Assembly: GCF_014202115.1 (NCBI RefSeq)
Contig: NZ_JACHFW010000001.1
Location: 608,511-672,510, forward strand
Source: Catenibacillus scindens
GTDB taxonomy: Bacteria; Bacillota; Clostridia; Lachnospirales; Lachnospiraceae
Direction of reading: 5' to 3'
Length of the DNA stretch: 64,000 bases
Under the pieces are notes generated by a model that was given only the letters and a program-made list of their open reading frames with translations, made no database searches and had not been told where the DNA came from. Below, in pieces: positions 41,469-49,322 of the stretch. A program made the translations under genes and the position numbers. How positions within the stretch are numbered: position 1 is the stretch's first letter; each line of letters opens with the position of its first letter.

Positions 41469-41843
41469 TTATTTAATTGTAACTTTAGCGCCTTCTGCTT
41501 CAAATTTGGACTTGATGTCTTCTGCTTCTTCTTTGCTGACAGCTTCTTTGATAACCTTAGGAGCGCCGTCAACAGCTTCTTTAGCCTCTTTAAGGCCAAG
41601 ACCTGTGATGTCACGAACAACTTTGATAACTTTAACTTTGTTCGGGCCAACTTCTGTAAGCTCAACGTCGAACTCAGTCTTTTCTTCTGCTGCTGCGCCT
41701 GCATCACCAGCGGCTGCTACAACAACACCAGCGGCTGCGGATACGCCAAATTCTTCTTCACATGCTTTTACTAATTCATTTAACTCTAAAACGGATAACT
41801 CTTTAATAGCTTCAATAAATTCAGCTGTTGTTAATTTTGCCAT
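41469..41843 (-). CDS. rplL: Ribosomal protein L7/L12
   Basis: This is the stalk protein of the 50S subunit that recruits translational GTPases. It has 124 residues with the N-terminal dimer domain ([20 protein letters not shown]), an Ala-rich hinge and the C-terminal [20 protein letters not shown]ase-contact domain. GGAGGTAAAATATC precedes the ATG. The next gene downstream is an amidase, not rpoB. Confidence 0.97.
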   Translation of the reverse strand: MAKLTTAEFIEAIKELSVLELNELVKACEEEFGVSAAAGVVVAAAGDAGAAAEEKTEFDVELTEVGPNKVKVIKVVRDITGLGLKEAKEAVDGAPKVIKEAVSKEEAEDIKSKFEAEGAKVTIK

Positions 41844-41909
41844 GATATTTTACCTCCAATTTTCAAATGGTTTAATAAATCCTGTTTTAACCAAGGGCTA
41901 AAACATCCA

Positions 41910-42404
41910 TTAAGCAGCCGTTTCGTCCTTTTCAGCAATCTGCTTAATAACACGCGCAAAGTTTGCGATCGGAGCCTGGATACTTCCAAGCAGTCTTCCA
42001 AGAAGAACTTCTTTGGATGGGATGCTTGCGATTACTTCGATCATCTTCGCGTCGTAGAATGTACCTGCTACAACACCGCCCTTGAATTCAAGGTTCGGCA
42101 TATCTTTAATGTTCTTCGCAAGGATTCTTGCCGGAGCTGTAGCGTCTTCTTTGCTTACCGCAATGGCTGTCGGTCCTTCAAGAAGATCGGCAACAGCTTC
42201 AAACTCTGTACCGGCAATGGCACGTTTGATGTAGGTATTTTTGAATACCTTGTATGTCACGCCACCTTCTCTTAACGCTTTACGAAGTTTTGTATCTTCT
42301 TCTACTGTAAGTCCACGGTAGTCAACAATGACCATCGCCTGAGCGCCGTCAAGTAAAGAAGAAATCTCTTCGATAATCGGCTGTTTTAATTCTACTTTTG
42401 CCAT
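41910..42404 (-). CDS. rplJ: Ribosomal protein L10
   Basis: L10 anchors the L7/L12 dimers to the 23S rRNA. It has 164 residues, with an N-terminal rRNA-binding part (MVIVDYRGLTVEEDTKLRK, VFKNTYIKRAI) and a C-terminal helix. GGAGGTGCGACC precedes the start. Its long leader with a promoter and attenuator suggests autoregulation by L10-L12. Confidence 0.96.
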   Translation of the reverse strand: MAKVELKQPIIEEISSLLDGAQAMVIVDYRGLTVEEDTKLRKALREGGVTYKVFKNTYIKRAIAGTEFEAVADLLEGPTAIAVSKEDATAPARILAKNIKDMPNLEFKGGVVAGTFYDAKMIEVIASIPSKEVLLGRLLGSIQAPIANFARVIKQIAEKDETAA

Positions 42405-42537
42405 TCTGGTCGCACCTCCTTATAAAGTCGCAACAGTTTAGCCAGCTCTATTTCTGATAGCTGAACTGTTACGCAAAATCAATGCCCCACACACGGTGAG
42501 AACTGCCTTTATAAGCGCCGGTTTTCGTCCGGTCTTA

Positions 42538-42693
42538 GAAAAAGGAAACGCCCCTTCGTCCAAAAGACAAAGAGGCGTAAATCACTATAAGAAATGCTCA
42601 TAAGAGCGCGCTTATAATCTTCCTCGGCAGGCGTTTTCAAACTTATGCCTTACGGCACCTGCTGTCTTTGGCAGCATTCGCTTTGCTAGTATA
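42538..42693 (-). promoter_or_regulatory. L10-type leader with attenuator
   Basis: The transcript leader carries CGCCTGCCGAGGAAG and then a terminator hairpin (ACGCCTCTTTGTC at 42578-42566 with GACGAAGGGGCGT at 42560-42548) and a T-rich tail. This fits the ribosomal L10 leader, where L10-L12 binding controls read-through. Bases 42405-42537 form the rest of the rplJ leader. Confidence 0.7.
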
Positions 42694-42716
42694 GCATAAT
42701 ATATATCGGTTGTCAA
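42688..42716 (-). promoter_or_regulatory. rplJL promoter
   Basis: TTGACA (42716-42711), a 17-base spacer ending TATGC and TATACT (42693-42688) form a near-consensus promoter just after rplA. Confidence 0.8.
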
Positions 42717-42734
42717 TCACAAACCGCAGATTTT

Positions 42735-43427
42735 TTAAGCCAGTTTAACAGTGTTGATCTTAATGCCAGGGCCCATTGTAGAAGAAATTACAACGCTTCT
42801 TAAATACTGGCCTTTGGCTGCTGCTGGTTTTGCCTTAATGATTGCACCCATTAATGTATGGAAGTTGTCCGCTAATTGTTCTTCGGTAAAGGAAGCCTTT
42901 CCAACTGGAACATGGATAATATTTGTCTTATCCAGTCTGTACTCAATCTTACCGGCTTTGATATCGTTGACAGCTTTTGTAACATCCATTGTTACTGTAC
43001 CAGCCTTCGGGTTTGGCATTAAGCCTTTAGGTCCAAGGATACGGCCCAGACGACCTACAACACCCATCATATCCGGTGTAGCAACAACAACGTCAAAGTC
43101 TAACCAGCCTTCGTTCTGGATTCTCGGAATCAGCTCCTCGCCGCCTACATAATCTGCGCCGGCAGCTTCCGCCTCGGCAACCTTGTCGCCTTTGGCAAAT
43201 ACAAGAACGCGTACAGTCTTACCTGTTCCATGAGGTAATACAACTGCGCCACGTACCTGCTGATCTGCGTGACGTCCATCAACGCCCAGACGAATGTGAG
43301 CTTCGATTGTCTCATCAAATTTTGCGCTGGCAGCCTTTTTAACAAGAGCCACTGCTTCTTCTACATCATAAAGATTGGAGCGGTCTACTAACTTTGTAGC
43401 CTCAACATATCTCTTACCTTTTTTCAT
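42735..43427 (-). CDS. rplA: Ribosomal protein L1
   Basis: L1 forms the mobile stalk at the tRNA exit site and represses its own operon. It has 230 residues with typical [39 protein letters not shown] and the C-terminal [20 protein letters not shown] lies upstream. A hairpin resembling the one before rplK lies in the 78-base gap. Confidence 0.96.
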   Translation of the reverse strand: MKKGKRYVEATKLVDRSNLYDVEEAVALVKKAASAKFDETIEAHIRLGVDGRHADQQVRGAVVLPHGTGKTVRVLVFAKGDKVAEAEAAGADYVGGEELIPRIQNEGWLDFDVVVATPDMMGVVGRLGRILGPKGLMPNPKAGTVTMDVTKAVNDIKAGKIEYRLDKTNIIHVPVGKASFTEEQLADNFHTLMGAIIKAKPAAAKGQYLRSVVISSTMGPGIKINTVKLA

Positions 43428-43442
43428 TATAAAATCCTCCTT

Positions 43443-43470
43443 GTGGTCATATCGGGAGCGACCCTCCCAC
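43443..43470 (-). promoter_or_regulatory. Hairpin before rplA, paired with one before rplK
   Basis: The minus strand reads GTGGGAGGGTCGCTCCCG and then ATATGACCAC: outer GTGG/CCAC and inner GGGA/TCCC pairs around an asymmetric loop. A very similar element precedes rplK. It is a candidate ribosomal-protein (L1) binding site. Confidence 0.5.
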
Positions 43471-43505
43471 GATTGTTTGCAACAAACTTAATCCCTGCGA
43501 AAGGA

Positions 43506-43931
43506 TCAGTCTTCTACTGTGATACCCATGCTTCTCGCTGTTCCGGCGATCATGCTCATAGCAGCCTCAAGGCTTGCAGCATTTAAGTCCGGCATCTTTA
43601 ACTCGGCGATCTTCTGGATCTCAGCTTTGGAAATGGAAGCAACTTTTGTCTTTTTCGGGTTCGCGGAACCAGACTGGATCTTGCAGGCTTTCTTTAATAA
43701 AACGGCTGCAGGCGGAGTCTTTGTAATGAAGCTGAAGCTTCTGTCGTTATATACAGTAATAACAACAGGAATGATCATTCCGTCCTGATCTGCAGTTCTT
43801 GCGTTAAATTCCTTTGTGAACTGAACAATATTTACACCATGCTGACCTAAAGCAGGACCAACTGGGGGTGCTGGTGTTGCCTTACCAGCAGGGATCTGTA
43901 ATTTAATATATCCTGTTACTTTCTTTGCCAT
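43506..43931 (-). CDS. rplK: Ribosomal protein L11
   Basis: L11 binds the GTPase-associated centre of the 23S rRNA. The start at 43931 is set by AGGAGGTGCC; the longer frame has no support. It has 141 residues beginning [20 protein letters not shown], with [14 protein letters not shown] and the C-terminal [17 protein letters not shown]. Confidence 0.97.
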   Translation of the reverse strand: MAKKVTGYIKLQIPAGKATPAPPVGPALGQHGVNIVQFTKEFNARTADQDGMIIPVVITVYNDRSFSFITKTPPAAVLLKKACKIQSGSANPKKTKVASISKAEIQKIAELKMPDLNAASLEAAMSMIAGTARSMGITVED

Positions 43932-43952
43932 TTTAGGCACCTCCTGAATATT

Positions 43953-43979
43953 GTGGTAATGCGGGAATGTCCCTCCCAC
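43953..43979 (-). promoter_or_regulatory. Hairpin before rplK
   Basis: The minus strand reads GTGGGAGGGACATTCCCG and then CATTACCAC, with the same nested pairing and position relative to the start codon as the element before rplA. Confidence 0.5.
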
Positions 43980-44010
43980 CGGCTCTCACGAAAAAGCCGT
44001 ATTTCATATG

Positions 44011-44526
44011 TTACATCTTTTTGATATCGTAGAAGCTGATCTCAACGGCAGTTTCGCGGCCAAACATATCCACACCGATAGTCACTGTGGATTTACTCAT
44101 GTTGATCGCTTTGATCTGTCCCACCGTATTTTCCCAGACACCGGAAATCACCTTAACTGTATCTCCAACCTCATAATCAATCTGAAGCTGTTCCGGACGA
44201 ATGCCCAGGTTGGCCATCTCAGCTTCTGTCAAAGGTACGGCCTTAGATTCCGGACCGACAAAACCTGTAACACCGCGGGTATTGCGCACGACATACCAGG
44301 TTTCATCATTCATGACCATATGAAGCAGTACATAGCCCGGAAAGAGCTTTTTCTGCACAACTTTTTTCTGGCCATTACGCACCTCGACAACGTCCTCCAG
44401 TGGAACTTCGACATTTAAGATCTGATCTTCAAGGTGAAGATTCTGGATGGACTTTTCAATATTTGCTTTGACTTTGTTTTCATAGCCTGAATAGGTATGG
44501 ACTACGTACCATTTTGCTTCTGCCAT
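44011..44526 (-). CDS. nusG: Transcription termination/antitermination factor NusG
   Basis: NusG links RNA polymerase to pausing, termination or the ribosome. It has 171 residues, an NGN domain (AKWYVVHTYSGYENKVKANI, FPGYVLLHMVMNDETWYVVR) and a C-terminal KOW domain (GDTVKVISGVWENTVGQIKA). It follows secE by 14 bases. Confidence 0.97.
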   Translation of the reverse strand: MAEAKWYVVHTYSGYENKVKANIEKSIQNLHLEDQILNVEVPLEDVVEVRNGQKKVVQKKLFPGYVLLHMVMNDETWYVVRNTRGVTGFVGPESKAVPLTEAEMANLGIRPEQLQIDYEVGDTVKVISGVWENTVGQIKAINMSKSTVTIGVDMFGRETAVEISFYDIKKM

Positions 44527-44540
44527 ATTCTCACCTTTTC

Positions 44541-44744
44541 CTACAATGATATAAGGAAATCAATACCATACTTAAAGATAAAATCGAGAATCGCGATAAT
44601 TACTCCAAGTATAACGGAAATTACAACGACAGCGATCGTCCGCTTTGCAGCAGTCGCCTTGTCAGGCCAGATAACTTTTTTAAATTCTGCCTTTATCTGG
44701 CTGAATTTACTGGGTTTTTTTACCTTCTGAGCTGTGTCACCCAT
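44541..44744 (-). CDS. secE: Preprotein translocase subunit SecE
   Basis: This is the small essential subunit of SecYEG. At 67 residues it has a basic amphipathic segment (FSQIKAEFKKVIWPDKATA) and one transmembrane helix (AVVVISVILGVIIAILDFIF). AAGGAGG precedes the start. Confidence 0.95.
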   Translation of the reverse strand: MGDTAQKVKKPSKFSQIKAEFKKVIWPDKATAAKRTIAVVVISVILGVIIAILDFIFKYGIDFLISL

Positions 44745-44769
44745 AAGTTGCCTCCTTGTAATTATCCAA

Positions 44770-44919
44770 TTACTTTGTTTCTTTGTGCATTGTATGCTTT
44801 CTACAGAATCTGCAGTACTTCTTAGTCTCCATTCTGTCCGGGTGAGCCTTCTTTTCCTTTGTCATGTTGTAATTACGCTGTTTGCACTCCGTACATGCCA
44901 ATGTGATCTTAACGCGCAC
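44770..44919 (-). CDS. rpmG: Ribosomal protein L33
   Basis: The start is GTG at 44919, since GGAGGT lies 7 bases before it and [16 protein letters not shown] is the normal L33 N-terminus; the longer frame would add 13 residues. It has 49 residues with two CxxC pairs (CTEC, CRFC), the zinc-binding form of L33. It is the first gene of the rpmG-secE-nusG-rplK-rplA-rplJ-rplL cluster. Confidence 0.93.
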   Translation of the reverse strand: MRVKITLACTECKQRNYNMTKEKKAHPDRMETKKYCRFCRKHTMHKETK

Positions 44920-45080
44920 AACTTCCACCTCCATATCGTTTATTCGTTGACGCGGCATCCAGTAAAATCACTGCATCGCCGCACTTTACGGGTTCACCTG
45001 CGAAAACGCAGGCAGTATATGAAATGTTGTCTGGTCTGATTTTTAGGCATAAAAAAAAGACCGCCTTCCATAGCTAGTCT

Positions 45081-45109
45081 AATATAGCATACTTGACACC
45101 ATTCGTCAA
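45081..45109 (-). promoter_or_regulatory. Promoter of rpmG-secE-nusG
   Basis: The minus strand has TTGACG (45109-45104), a 17-base spacer ending ATGC and TATATT (45086-45081), about 160 bases before rpmG. Confidence 0.75.
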
Positions 45110-45395
45110 GCATGAAAAAAAGATTTTGGGTAACTATTCAGCCATGAGTCAGAGGAAAAAAGAAACTGAGCAAGTTTACTTGCGCAGAATTTCTTTCTTC
45201 CTCCGACATATGGTGTTTAGCCATCAGCGAGGATTCAGCCGCGAATCAGCGCGTTAGCGCGTCTTTGCAAATGGCACGGCCTGATCATGTTCAAGAATAT
45301 ATTTAGATATCACAGTGACCGTCACAGCTTTCTGAAAATATTCTTTAAGGCCGTACAAGAGAACCTTTCCTGAACTTAATTTCCAAAAAGCACAG

Positions 45396-45620
45396 CACTG
45401 TCAAATCTGATTCATTGCGACCAGTTGATTAAAGTAATTGTAATAAATCACATCAATGAACAGGACTAGAGAAAATGCGACATACACCAGCCGCAAGACT
45501 CTCTTTGTCACTTCTGTACAATTATAGTACAGATAGAGGGCCAGGGCAAAAAAGACCAGTGTCCCCCCAGCTCTGGTTTCCCGGTCATTATAAAAGAAAT
45601 TTATAAAAAGCTCTGTCCAA
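45396..45620 (-). pseudogene. Fragment of a membrane sulfatase/LTA-synthase-like gene
   Basis: A frame with no start codon runs from a stop at about 45623 to 45396. It encodes WTELFINFFYNDRETRAGG, two hydrophobic segments (TLVFFALALYLYYN and LVYVAFSLVLFIDVIYYNYF) and a short tail. The alternating helices and the motif FIDVIYYNYF resemble the N-terminal membrane part of LTA synthase-type sulfatases. The extracellular enzyme domain is absent. Bases 45127-45395 hold an imperfect inverted repeat (about 45153-45216) and no gene. Confidence 0.4.
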
Positions 45621-45644
45621 TGAATAAAAAAGTTTTAAAAATCT

Positions 45645-46355
45645 TCAGTAGTCACTTCCAATACACAAATTAAGAATCCATACATAACTTACGCCTGCGC
45701 CTTTAAGAATAGAACTGCATATTTTCGCTGTACTTCCAGTAGTATAAATATCATCCACCAGAAGGACACTTTTATATTTTCTTATATTTTTTCCTGGACC
45801 AAAGGCTTTCTGTAGATTTTTCAGCCGCTGTGTCGGCGTAAGATTTTTCTGAGGTTCAGTATATCTGGAACGTACCAGCAATTCATTATCCACAGGGATG
45901 TTCAGCATTTTTCCAATCCCCTGGGCGATGAGCAAAGCCTGGTTAAAACCTCTCATCCGCTGTTTCCGTGGATTCAATGGAACCGCTGTAATGCAGTCCG
46001 GCCTTCGCTGGCAAATCCACTCCCCACATTGTCGTACTGCCCGATCCACATAAAATCCAGCGTATTCCTTTTTTCCTTCATATTTATATTTCGCAATGGA
46101 TTGGGCCATCTCTTTTGTGTATACCCACACAGCAGTACCTCCATCAATAGGAGCATCTGATCTGGAGCAATCCATACAATACTCTTGCAGAGGACTGTAC
46201 ACAGGTTTTCCGCACCTGAGACATACCGGTGGTTTTACATAGATAAGCTTCTTTTCGCATTTTTCATGCACCTTTCTTTTAGTATCATCCAAAATTTCAA
46301 AGCATACCGGACATCTCGGTGGATAAATAAGGGATATCAGTGATTGAATATTCAT
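45645..46355 (-). CDS. comF: ComF family phosphoribosyltransferase-like protein
   Basis: An N-terminal double zinc finger (YPPRCPVCFEIL with HEKCEKK; CLRCGKPV with YCMDCSR) precedes a PRTase fold with KSVLLVDDIYTTGSTAKIC (PRPP loop, about 190-207) and NPRKQRMRGFNQ. ComF is a late-competence protein, implicated in DNA uptake and recombination. The start at 46355 removes 22 improbable residues. comFA is not adjacent. Confidence 0.9.
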   Translation of the reverse strand: MNIQSLISLIYPPRCPVCFEILDDTKRKVHEKCEKKLIYVKPPVCLRCGKPVYSPLQEYCMDCSRSDAPIDGGTAVWVYTKEMAQSIAKYKYEGKKEYAGFYVDRAVRQCGEWICQRRPDCITAVPLNPRKQRMRGFNQALLIAQGIGKMLNIPVDNELLVRSRYTEPQKNLTPTQRLKNLQKAFGPGKNIRKYKSVLLVDDIYTTGSTAKICSSILKGAGVSYVWILNLCIGSDY

Positions 46356-46528
46356 AGTTTCCTTTCCCAGCGTCTCTCCAGGTGTGGGAAATTTTAATAG
46401 CAGTTTGGCGGCAATAAGCATGTGTATGCAGCTTAGCGATAGTACAGGATAAGCCGTTACAATTTTAATTTTTATAATGATAATATTGGGATATGATTCT
46501 TAGAAATGTAATGAAATGATAAGGGATT

Positions 46529-46586
46529 GGAAGGAAATAGACGTGTGTCCATATCGGCTTCTATTTCCTTCCTGGTACTTATTTTA
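46529..46586. terminator. Strong hairpin between comF and the secreted-protein gene
   Basis: GGAAGGAAATAG (46529-46540) and its exact inverse at 46561-46572 form a 12-bp stem, followed by a T-rich tail on the plus strand. On the minus strand it would end the transcript of the gene at 46625. The rest of 46422-46624 is AT-rich. Confidence 0.6.
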
Positions 46587-46624
46587 TTGGGGCGTCAGTG
46601 AGTTTTCAAATGCTTTGTGCTAAA

Positions 46625-47086
46625 TCAATAGTAATTCACTTCATAAGAATAATCCATAAAGTGGTCGTAACTTCTTCCGCTGTAAACATAATAGCTGCAA
46701 CGCAGGCGGTATTTATACCCTTTGGGGACGGAATAGGTATGTTCCACTACAGCATAATCATCATTAACGGTATCTTTCCAGGTTTTATAATTCTTCCATC
46801 CACCATCGTAATACTGTTGTAGATAAAAATAAATTTCAATTTTTGTTGTTATTCCACTATATCCTGTGACTGTTGCATCCATGATTGCTGTTCCATTTTC
46901 AATACCCATATCCAGAGTATACGAACTTGTGTAACTCCATCTTGATAAGTTTGGCGTTCCCTCCACATGATATTCATCTTCCATGAAATCATTGTTATCC
47001 TCAACAGGACTTGCCATAGCCATTGAACTAATGGACAATACCATAATAGACACTGCCAACATAATCTTCAATAAAATCTTTTTCAT
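46625..47086 (-). CDS. Small secreted protein, function unknown
   Basis: The signal peptide is MKKILLKIMLAVSIMVLSIS with likely cleavage after AMA. The mature 120 or so residues are rich in Tyr, Asp and Ser and predict beta strands (WSYTSSYTLDMGIENG, YKYRLRCSYYVYSGRSYDHF). Length and style recall small uncharacterised exported proteins of Clostridia. It overlaps the preceding membrane-protein gene by 4 bases, so the two are coupled. Confidence 0.7.
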   Translation of the reverse strand: MKKILLKIMLAVSIMVLSISSMAMASPVEDNNDFMEDEYHVEGTPNLSRWSYTSSYTLDMGIENGTAIMDATVTGYSGITTKIEIYFYLQQYYDGGWKNYKTWKDTVNDDYAVVEHTYSVPKGYKYRLRCSYYVYSGRSYDHFMDYSYEVNYY

Positions 47087-48066
47087 TCTTTTACCTCACT
47101 TCTCAAACTTTCCTGTAAATCAGTTAATTGTTCTTCAGTTAATTTTCCTTCTATCCTAAATAGATATCCATTATATTGCCAAGCCAAACCATATCCGGAC
47201 TCAAACTGGTATAATTGCGCCAAACCATACATTGTATTTAGTTCTTGTACATTAGAATATTCTGTATTTACACCTAATTTAATTGAATCTCTTTGTTGAT
47301 AAAAAATATATCTATCATCAGTTTCCTCATTTTCATATATATCATAAGATACAAAATAGGTATCTACAGAATCTATCAATCTATAATTAGGAATAATTCT
47401 TCCCAAAACATACCTATTTTTTTCGTAAGTATTATTTTGTTCCGACTCTCCAAAATTATTATTATAAATAAATTTTTCCGGAAGCAACTTCGTATAATCC
47501 TCTTTCAACACAGCCTCAAATCCGGCTTCAGGCAATTTAAAAGCTAATGAATCATCGAAATTGGCAATACTGAGTATGACCACAACAACTGCGGCGGCGG
47601 CCACCATTCCCCCTTTTTTCAGATATTGAAGCAGGCGCGCGTTGCGCCGCTGCTTCCATCGGCGGAGGTCCTCCCTGTAATTTTTCTTCTCCTGATCCAT
47701 GATCTCTCTCGCCTTTTCAGGGCCGAGCCACTGGGTAAAAAGCTGCTCCATATTTTTCCGACCTTCCGGAGAAAGGGCGAAAGGCTTCTCATCCCCAGTA
47801 TCTGACAGCAATTCATTGATCATATTATCTTCGTATTGCTGTAAAGCCTCTTTCAGCAGATCATCTTCAGGGAACCACTCATCTTCCAGGTCCGTTTGGT
47901 CAGGCCCGCCAACTTCCAAATCAGAAGTCTCTCCTTCTGACACAGTTCTGTCAGAGTCATCAGAATAGATGTGGATATCGTTCGCTGCTCCATCTCCTTT
48001 AATTTGTGCTTTTTGTGTGTTGTCAGAACTTTCAGCCGCCGCACACTCTTCTCTTTTCACTGTCAT
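47083..48066 (-). CDS. DUF4367 membrane protein, anti-sigma-like
   Basis: The start at 48066 is set by AAAGGAGG. The N-terminal 180 residues are cytoplasmic, acidic then basic (YREDLRRWKQRRNARLLQYL). One transmembrane helix (about 182-200, GGMVAAAAVVVVILSI) leads to an outside domain ending WQYNGYLFRIEGKLTEEQLT, the mark of DUF4367 proteins. These often pair with ECF sigma factors as anti-sigma regulators, but no sigma gene lies next to it. Confidence 0.75.
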   Translation of the reverse strand: MTVKREECAAAESSDNTQKAQIKGDGAANDIHIYSDDSDRTVSEGETSDLEVGGPDQTDLEDEWFPEDDLLKEALQQYEDNMINELLSDTGDEKPFALSPEGRKNMEQLFTQWLGPEKAREIMDQEKKNYREDLRRWKQRRNARLLQYLKKGGMVAAAAVVVVILSIANFDDSLAFKLPEAGFEAVLKEDYTKLLPEKFIYNNNFGESEQNNTYEKNRYVLGRIIPNYRLIDSVDTYFVSYDIYENEETDDRYIFYQQRDSIKLGVNTEYSNVQELNTMYGLAQLYQFESGYGLAWQYNGYLFRIEGKLTEEQLTDLQESLRSEVKE

Positions 48067-48084
48067 GCCCGCCCCTCCTTTCAA

Positions 48085-48571
48085 CTGTGGAGCCGAACTG
48101 AAATATTCTGCAATAGATAAAACACATTAAACAAAGGTTTTGTGACAAAATAATTCAGTTTTTTATCATTAATCACCGGATTTAAAAAAGTTACACCCCG
48201 CTACGGTTTTTAGGCTTCCTGGCACTAACGGGGCTAACCGCCCGATAGCTGTCGGACAACAATAATCGCGACTGTGTCCCGGTGCGGACGCTGGGCCGCG
48301 CGTAACGCAGTGGCCTGTAACCCACGCCGCTCCTTTGTTTTCCGGCACTACTATATCTCCTCCCTTCATAATAACACAACTTTGGTAAATTGCTATTAAC
48401 TTTTTGCAACATGATCATAACGCATATGTGTTCTTTCCTTGTCCATACCGCCCGGCACAGGACAGTGGCCAAAAAAGGGGACAGCATCCTGCCTCGCGGC
48501 CCACATCGCCGATCCATTCAGAGGGAACACAGGTACTTTCAGCAAGATAAGCTTACATAAACGTTCGCTGC
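48085..48571. other. Gap with a GC-rich islet, no supported gene
   Basis: Bases 48190-48350 are clearly richer in G and C than the surroundings. On the minus strand a GTG at about 48351 has GGGAGGAG upstream and opens 59 codons (PENKGAAWVTGHCVTRG...), but the composition (Pro, Gly, Cys, Arg) is unlike neighbouring proteins. It may be a short repeat or a structured element instead of a gene. Confidence 0.3.
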
Positions 48572-48633
48572 CGTCAGAAATAAAAAAGGCAGAAAACATC
48601 TTCAGAACTTCCTGAAACGTCTTCTGCCGTAAG
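48572..48633 (-). terminator. Intrinsic terminator after the zinc-ribbon gene
   Basis: On the minus strand GGCAGAAGAC and GTTTTCTGCC flank a smaller CAGGAAGTTCTG hairpin and are followed by TTTTTTATTT. It lies about 90 bases past the stop. Confidence 0.75.
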
Positions 48634-48721
48634 GTGTCTCGCAAAATCGGACCCATCTCGCTAGATAGTACTTTCTTAAATCTTTTCCATCGTATAAAAA
48701 GAAAAACCTGTGTTGCAAGCA

Positions 48722-48910
48722 TCATCCCGTCATGTCTTTGCAATGTCTGTCCGCACTTTGGTAATCTACCGTAACGATCTTCTTGCAGTGGGGGCACTTC
48801 AACTCTACGATCACATGACCGGAGTTTGGCGCGCAAATATCGAAAATTCGCTTGGAACAGTTGGGACAAAGCTGTTTTTTTAATATTCTGTCTGGACCAG
48901 TGTTCATAAT
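48722..48910 (-). CDS. Small Com-like zinc-ribbon protein
   Basis: The start at 48910 follows AGGAGG by 9 bases. The 62 residues hold two CxxC pairs (QLCPNCSKRIFD and ELKCPHCKKIVTVDY), the pattern of phage Mu Com-like zinc ribbons, some of which act as small RNA-binding regulators. No phage genes are adjacent. The function is unknown. Confidence 0.65.
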   Translation of the reverse strand: MMNTGPDRILKKQLCPNCSKRIFDICAPNSGHVIVELKCPHCKKIVTVDYQSADRHCKDMTG

Positions 48911-49024
48911 CATAATCCTCCTGACGGTCACCTTCTTTGTCTTCCGGAAGAAAAGGTATAAACACCTTTGTTGAAATTTCATCCTTATTATATCGAACAA
49001 ATGTTCTGTTGTCAATACCTATTT

Positions 49025-49309
49025 TTATTTTTTAACCTGTGGCAACGGTTCGCTGCTACTCACAGTTGTGGAAATACTTGCTGCTTTCGGCGTAAACCAG
49101 TAATTCAGGCATACGCCTAAACTATTTTCGAAGCCAATTTTGCATAATTTAAGCGCATGTTCCGGTTCACTGGACAGAGGGGAATGAATAAGCTGAGCTA
49201 TTCCAAAGCTTACTGTCTCAAATACTTTTATAAGAAATTTAGCTGAACAAGAAAACAACACCGCCACCAGGGACATTTTCCTGGTGACGGTGTACTTATA
49301 GACCTTCAT
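49025..49309 (-). CDS. Doubtful small ORF downstream of the LCP gene
   Basis: The first 15 codons overlap the LCP terminator, which argues against a real start there. The rest (IAQLIHSPLSSEPEHALKLC, LGVCLNYWFTPKAASIS) looks protein-like and could be the remnant of a longer gene whose 5' part was lost. No ribosome site is seen. Confidence 0.25.
   Translation of the reverse strand: MKVYKYTVTRKMSLVAVLFSCSAKFLIKVFETVSFGIAQLIHSPLSSEPEHALKLCKIGFENSLGVCLNYWFTPKAASISTTVSSSEPLPQVKK
49257..49292 (-). terminator. LCP gene terminator
   Basis: A 13-base stem (CACCGTCACCAGG with CCTGGTGGCGGTG, one mismatch) is followed by TTGTTTTCTT on the minus strand. Confidence 0.8.
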
Positions 49310-49322
49310 TTATTCCATTTTA

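Noticed and set aside
48396..48965. Long minus-strand frame across the Com-like gene and its terminator
   Set aside because: It reads the zinc-ribbon gene out of frame and crosses an intrinsic terminator, with no start signal.
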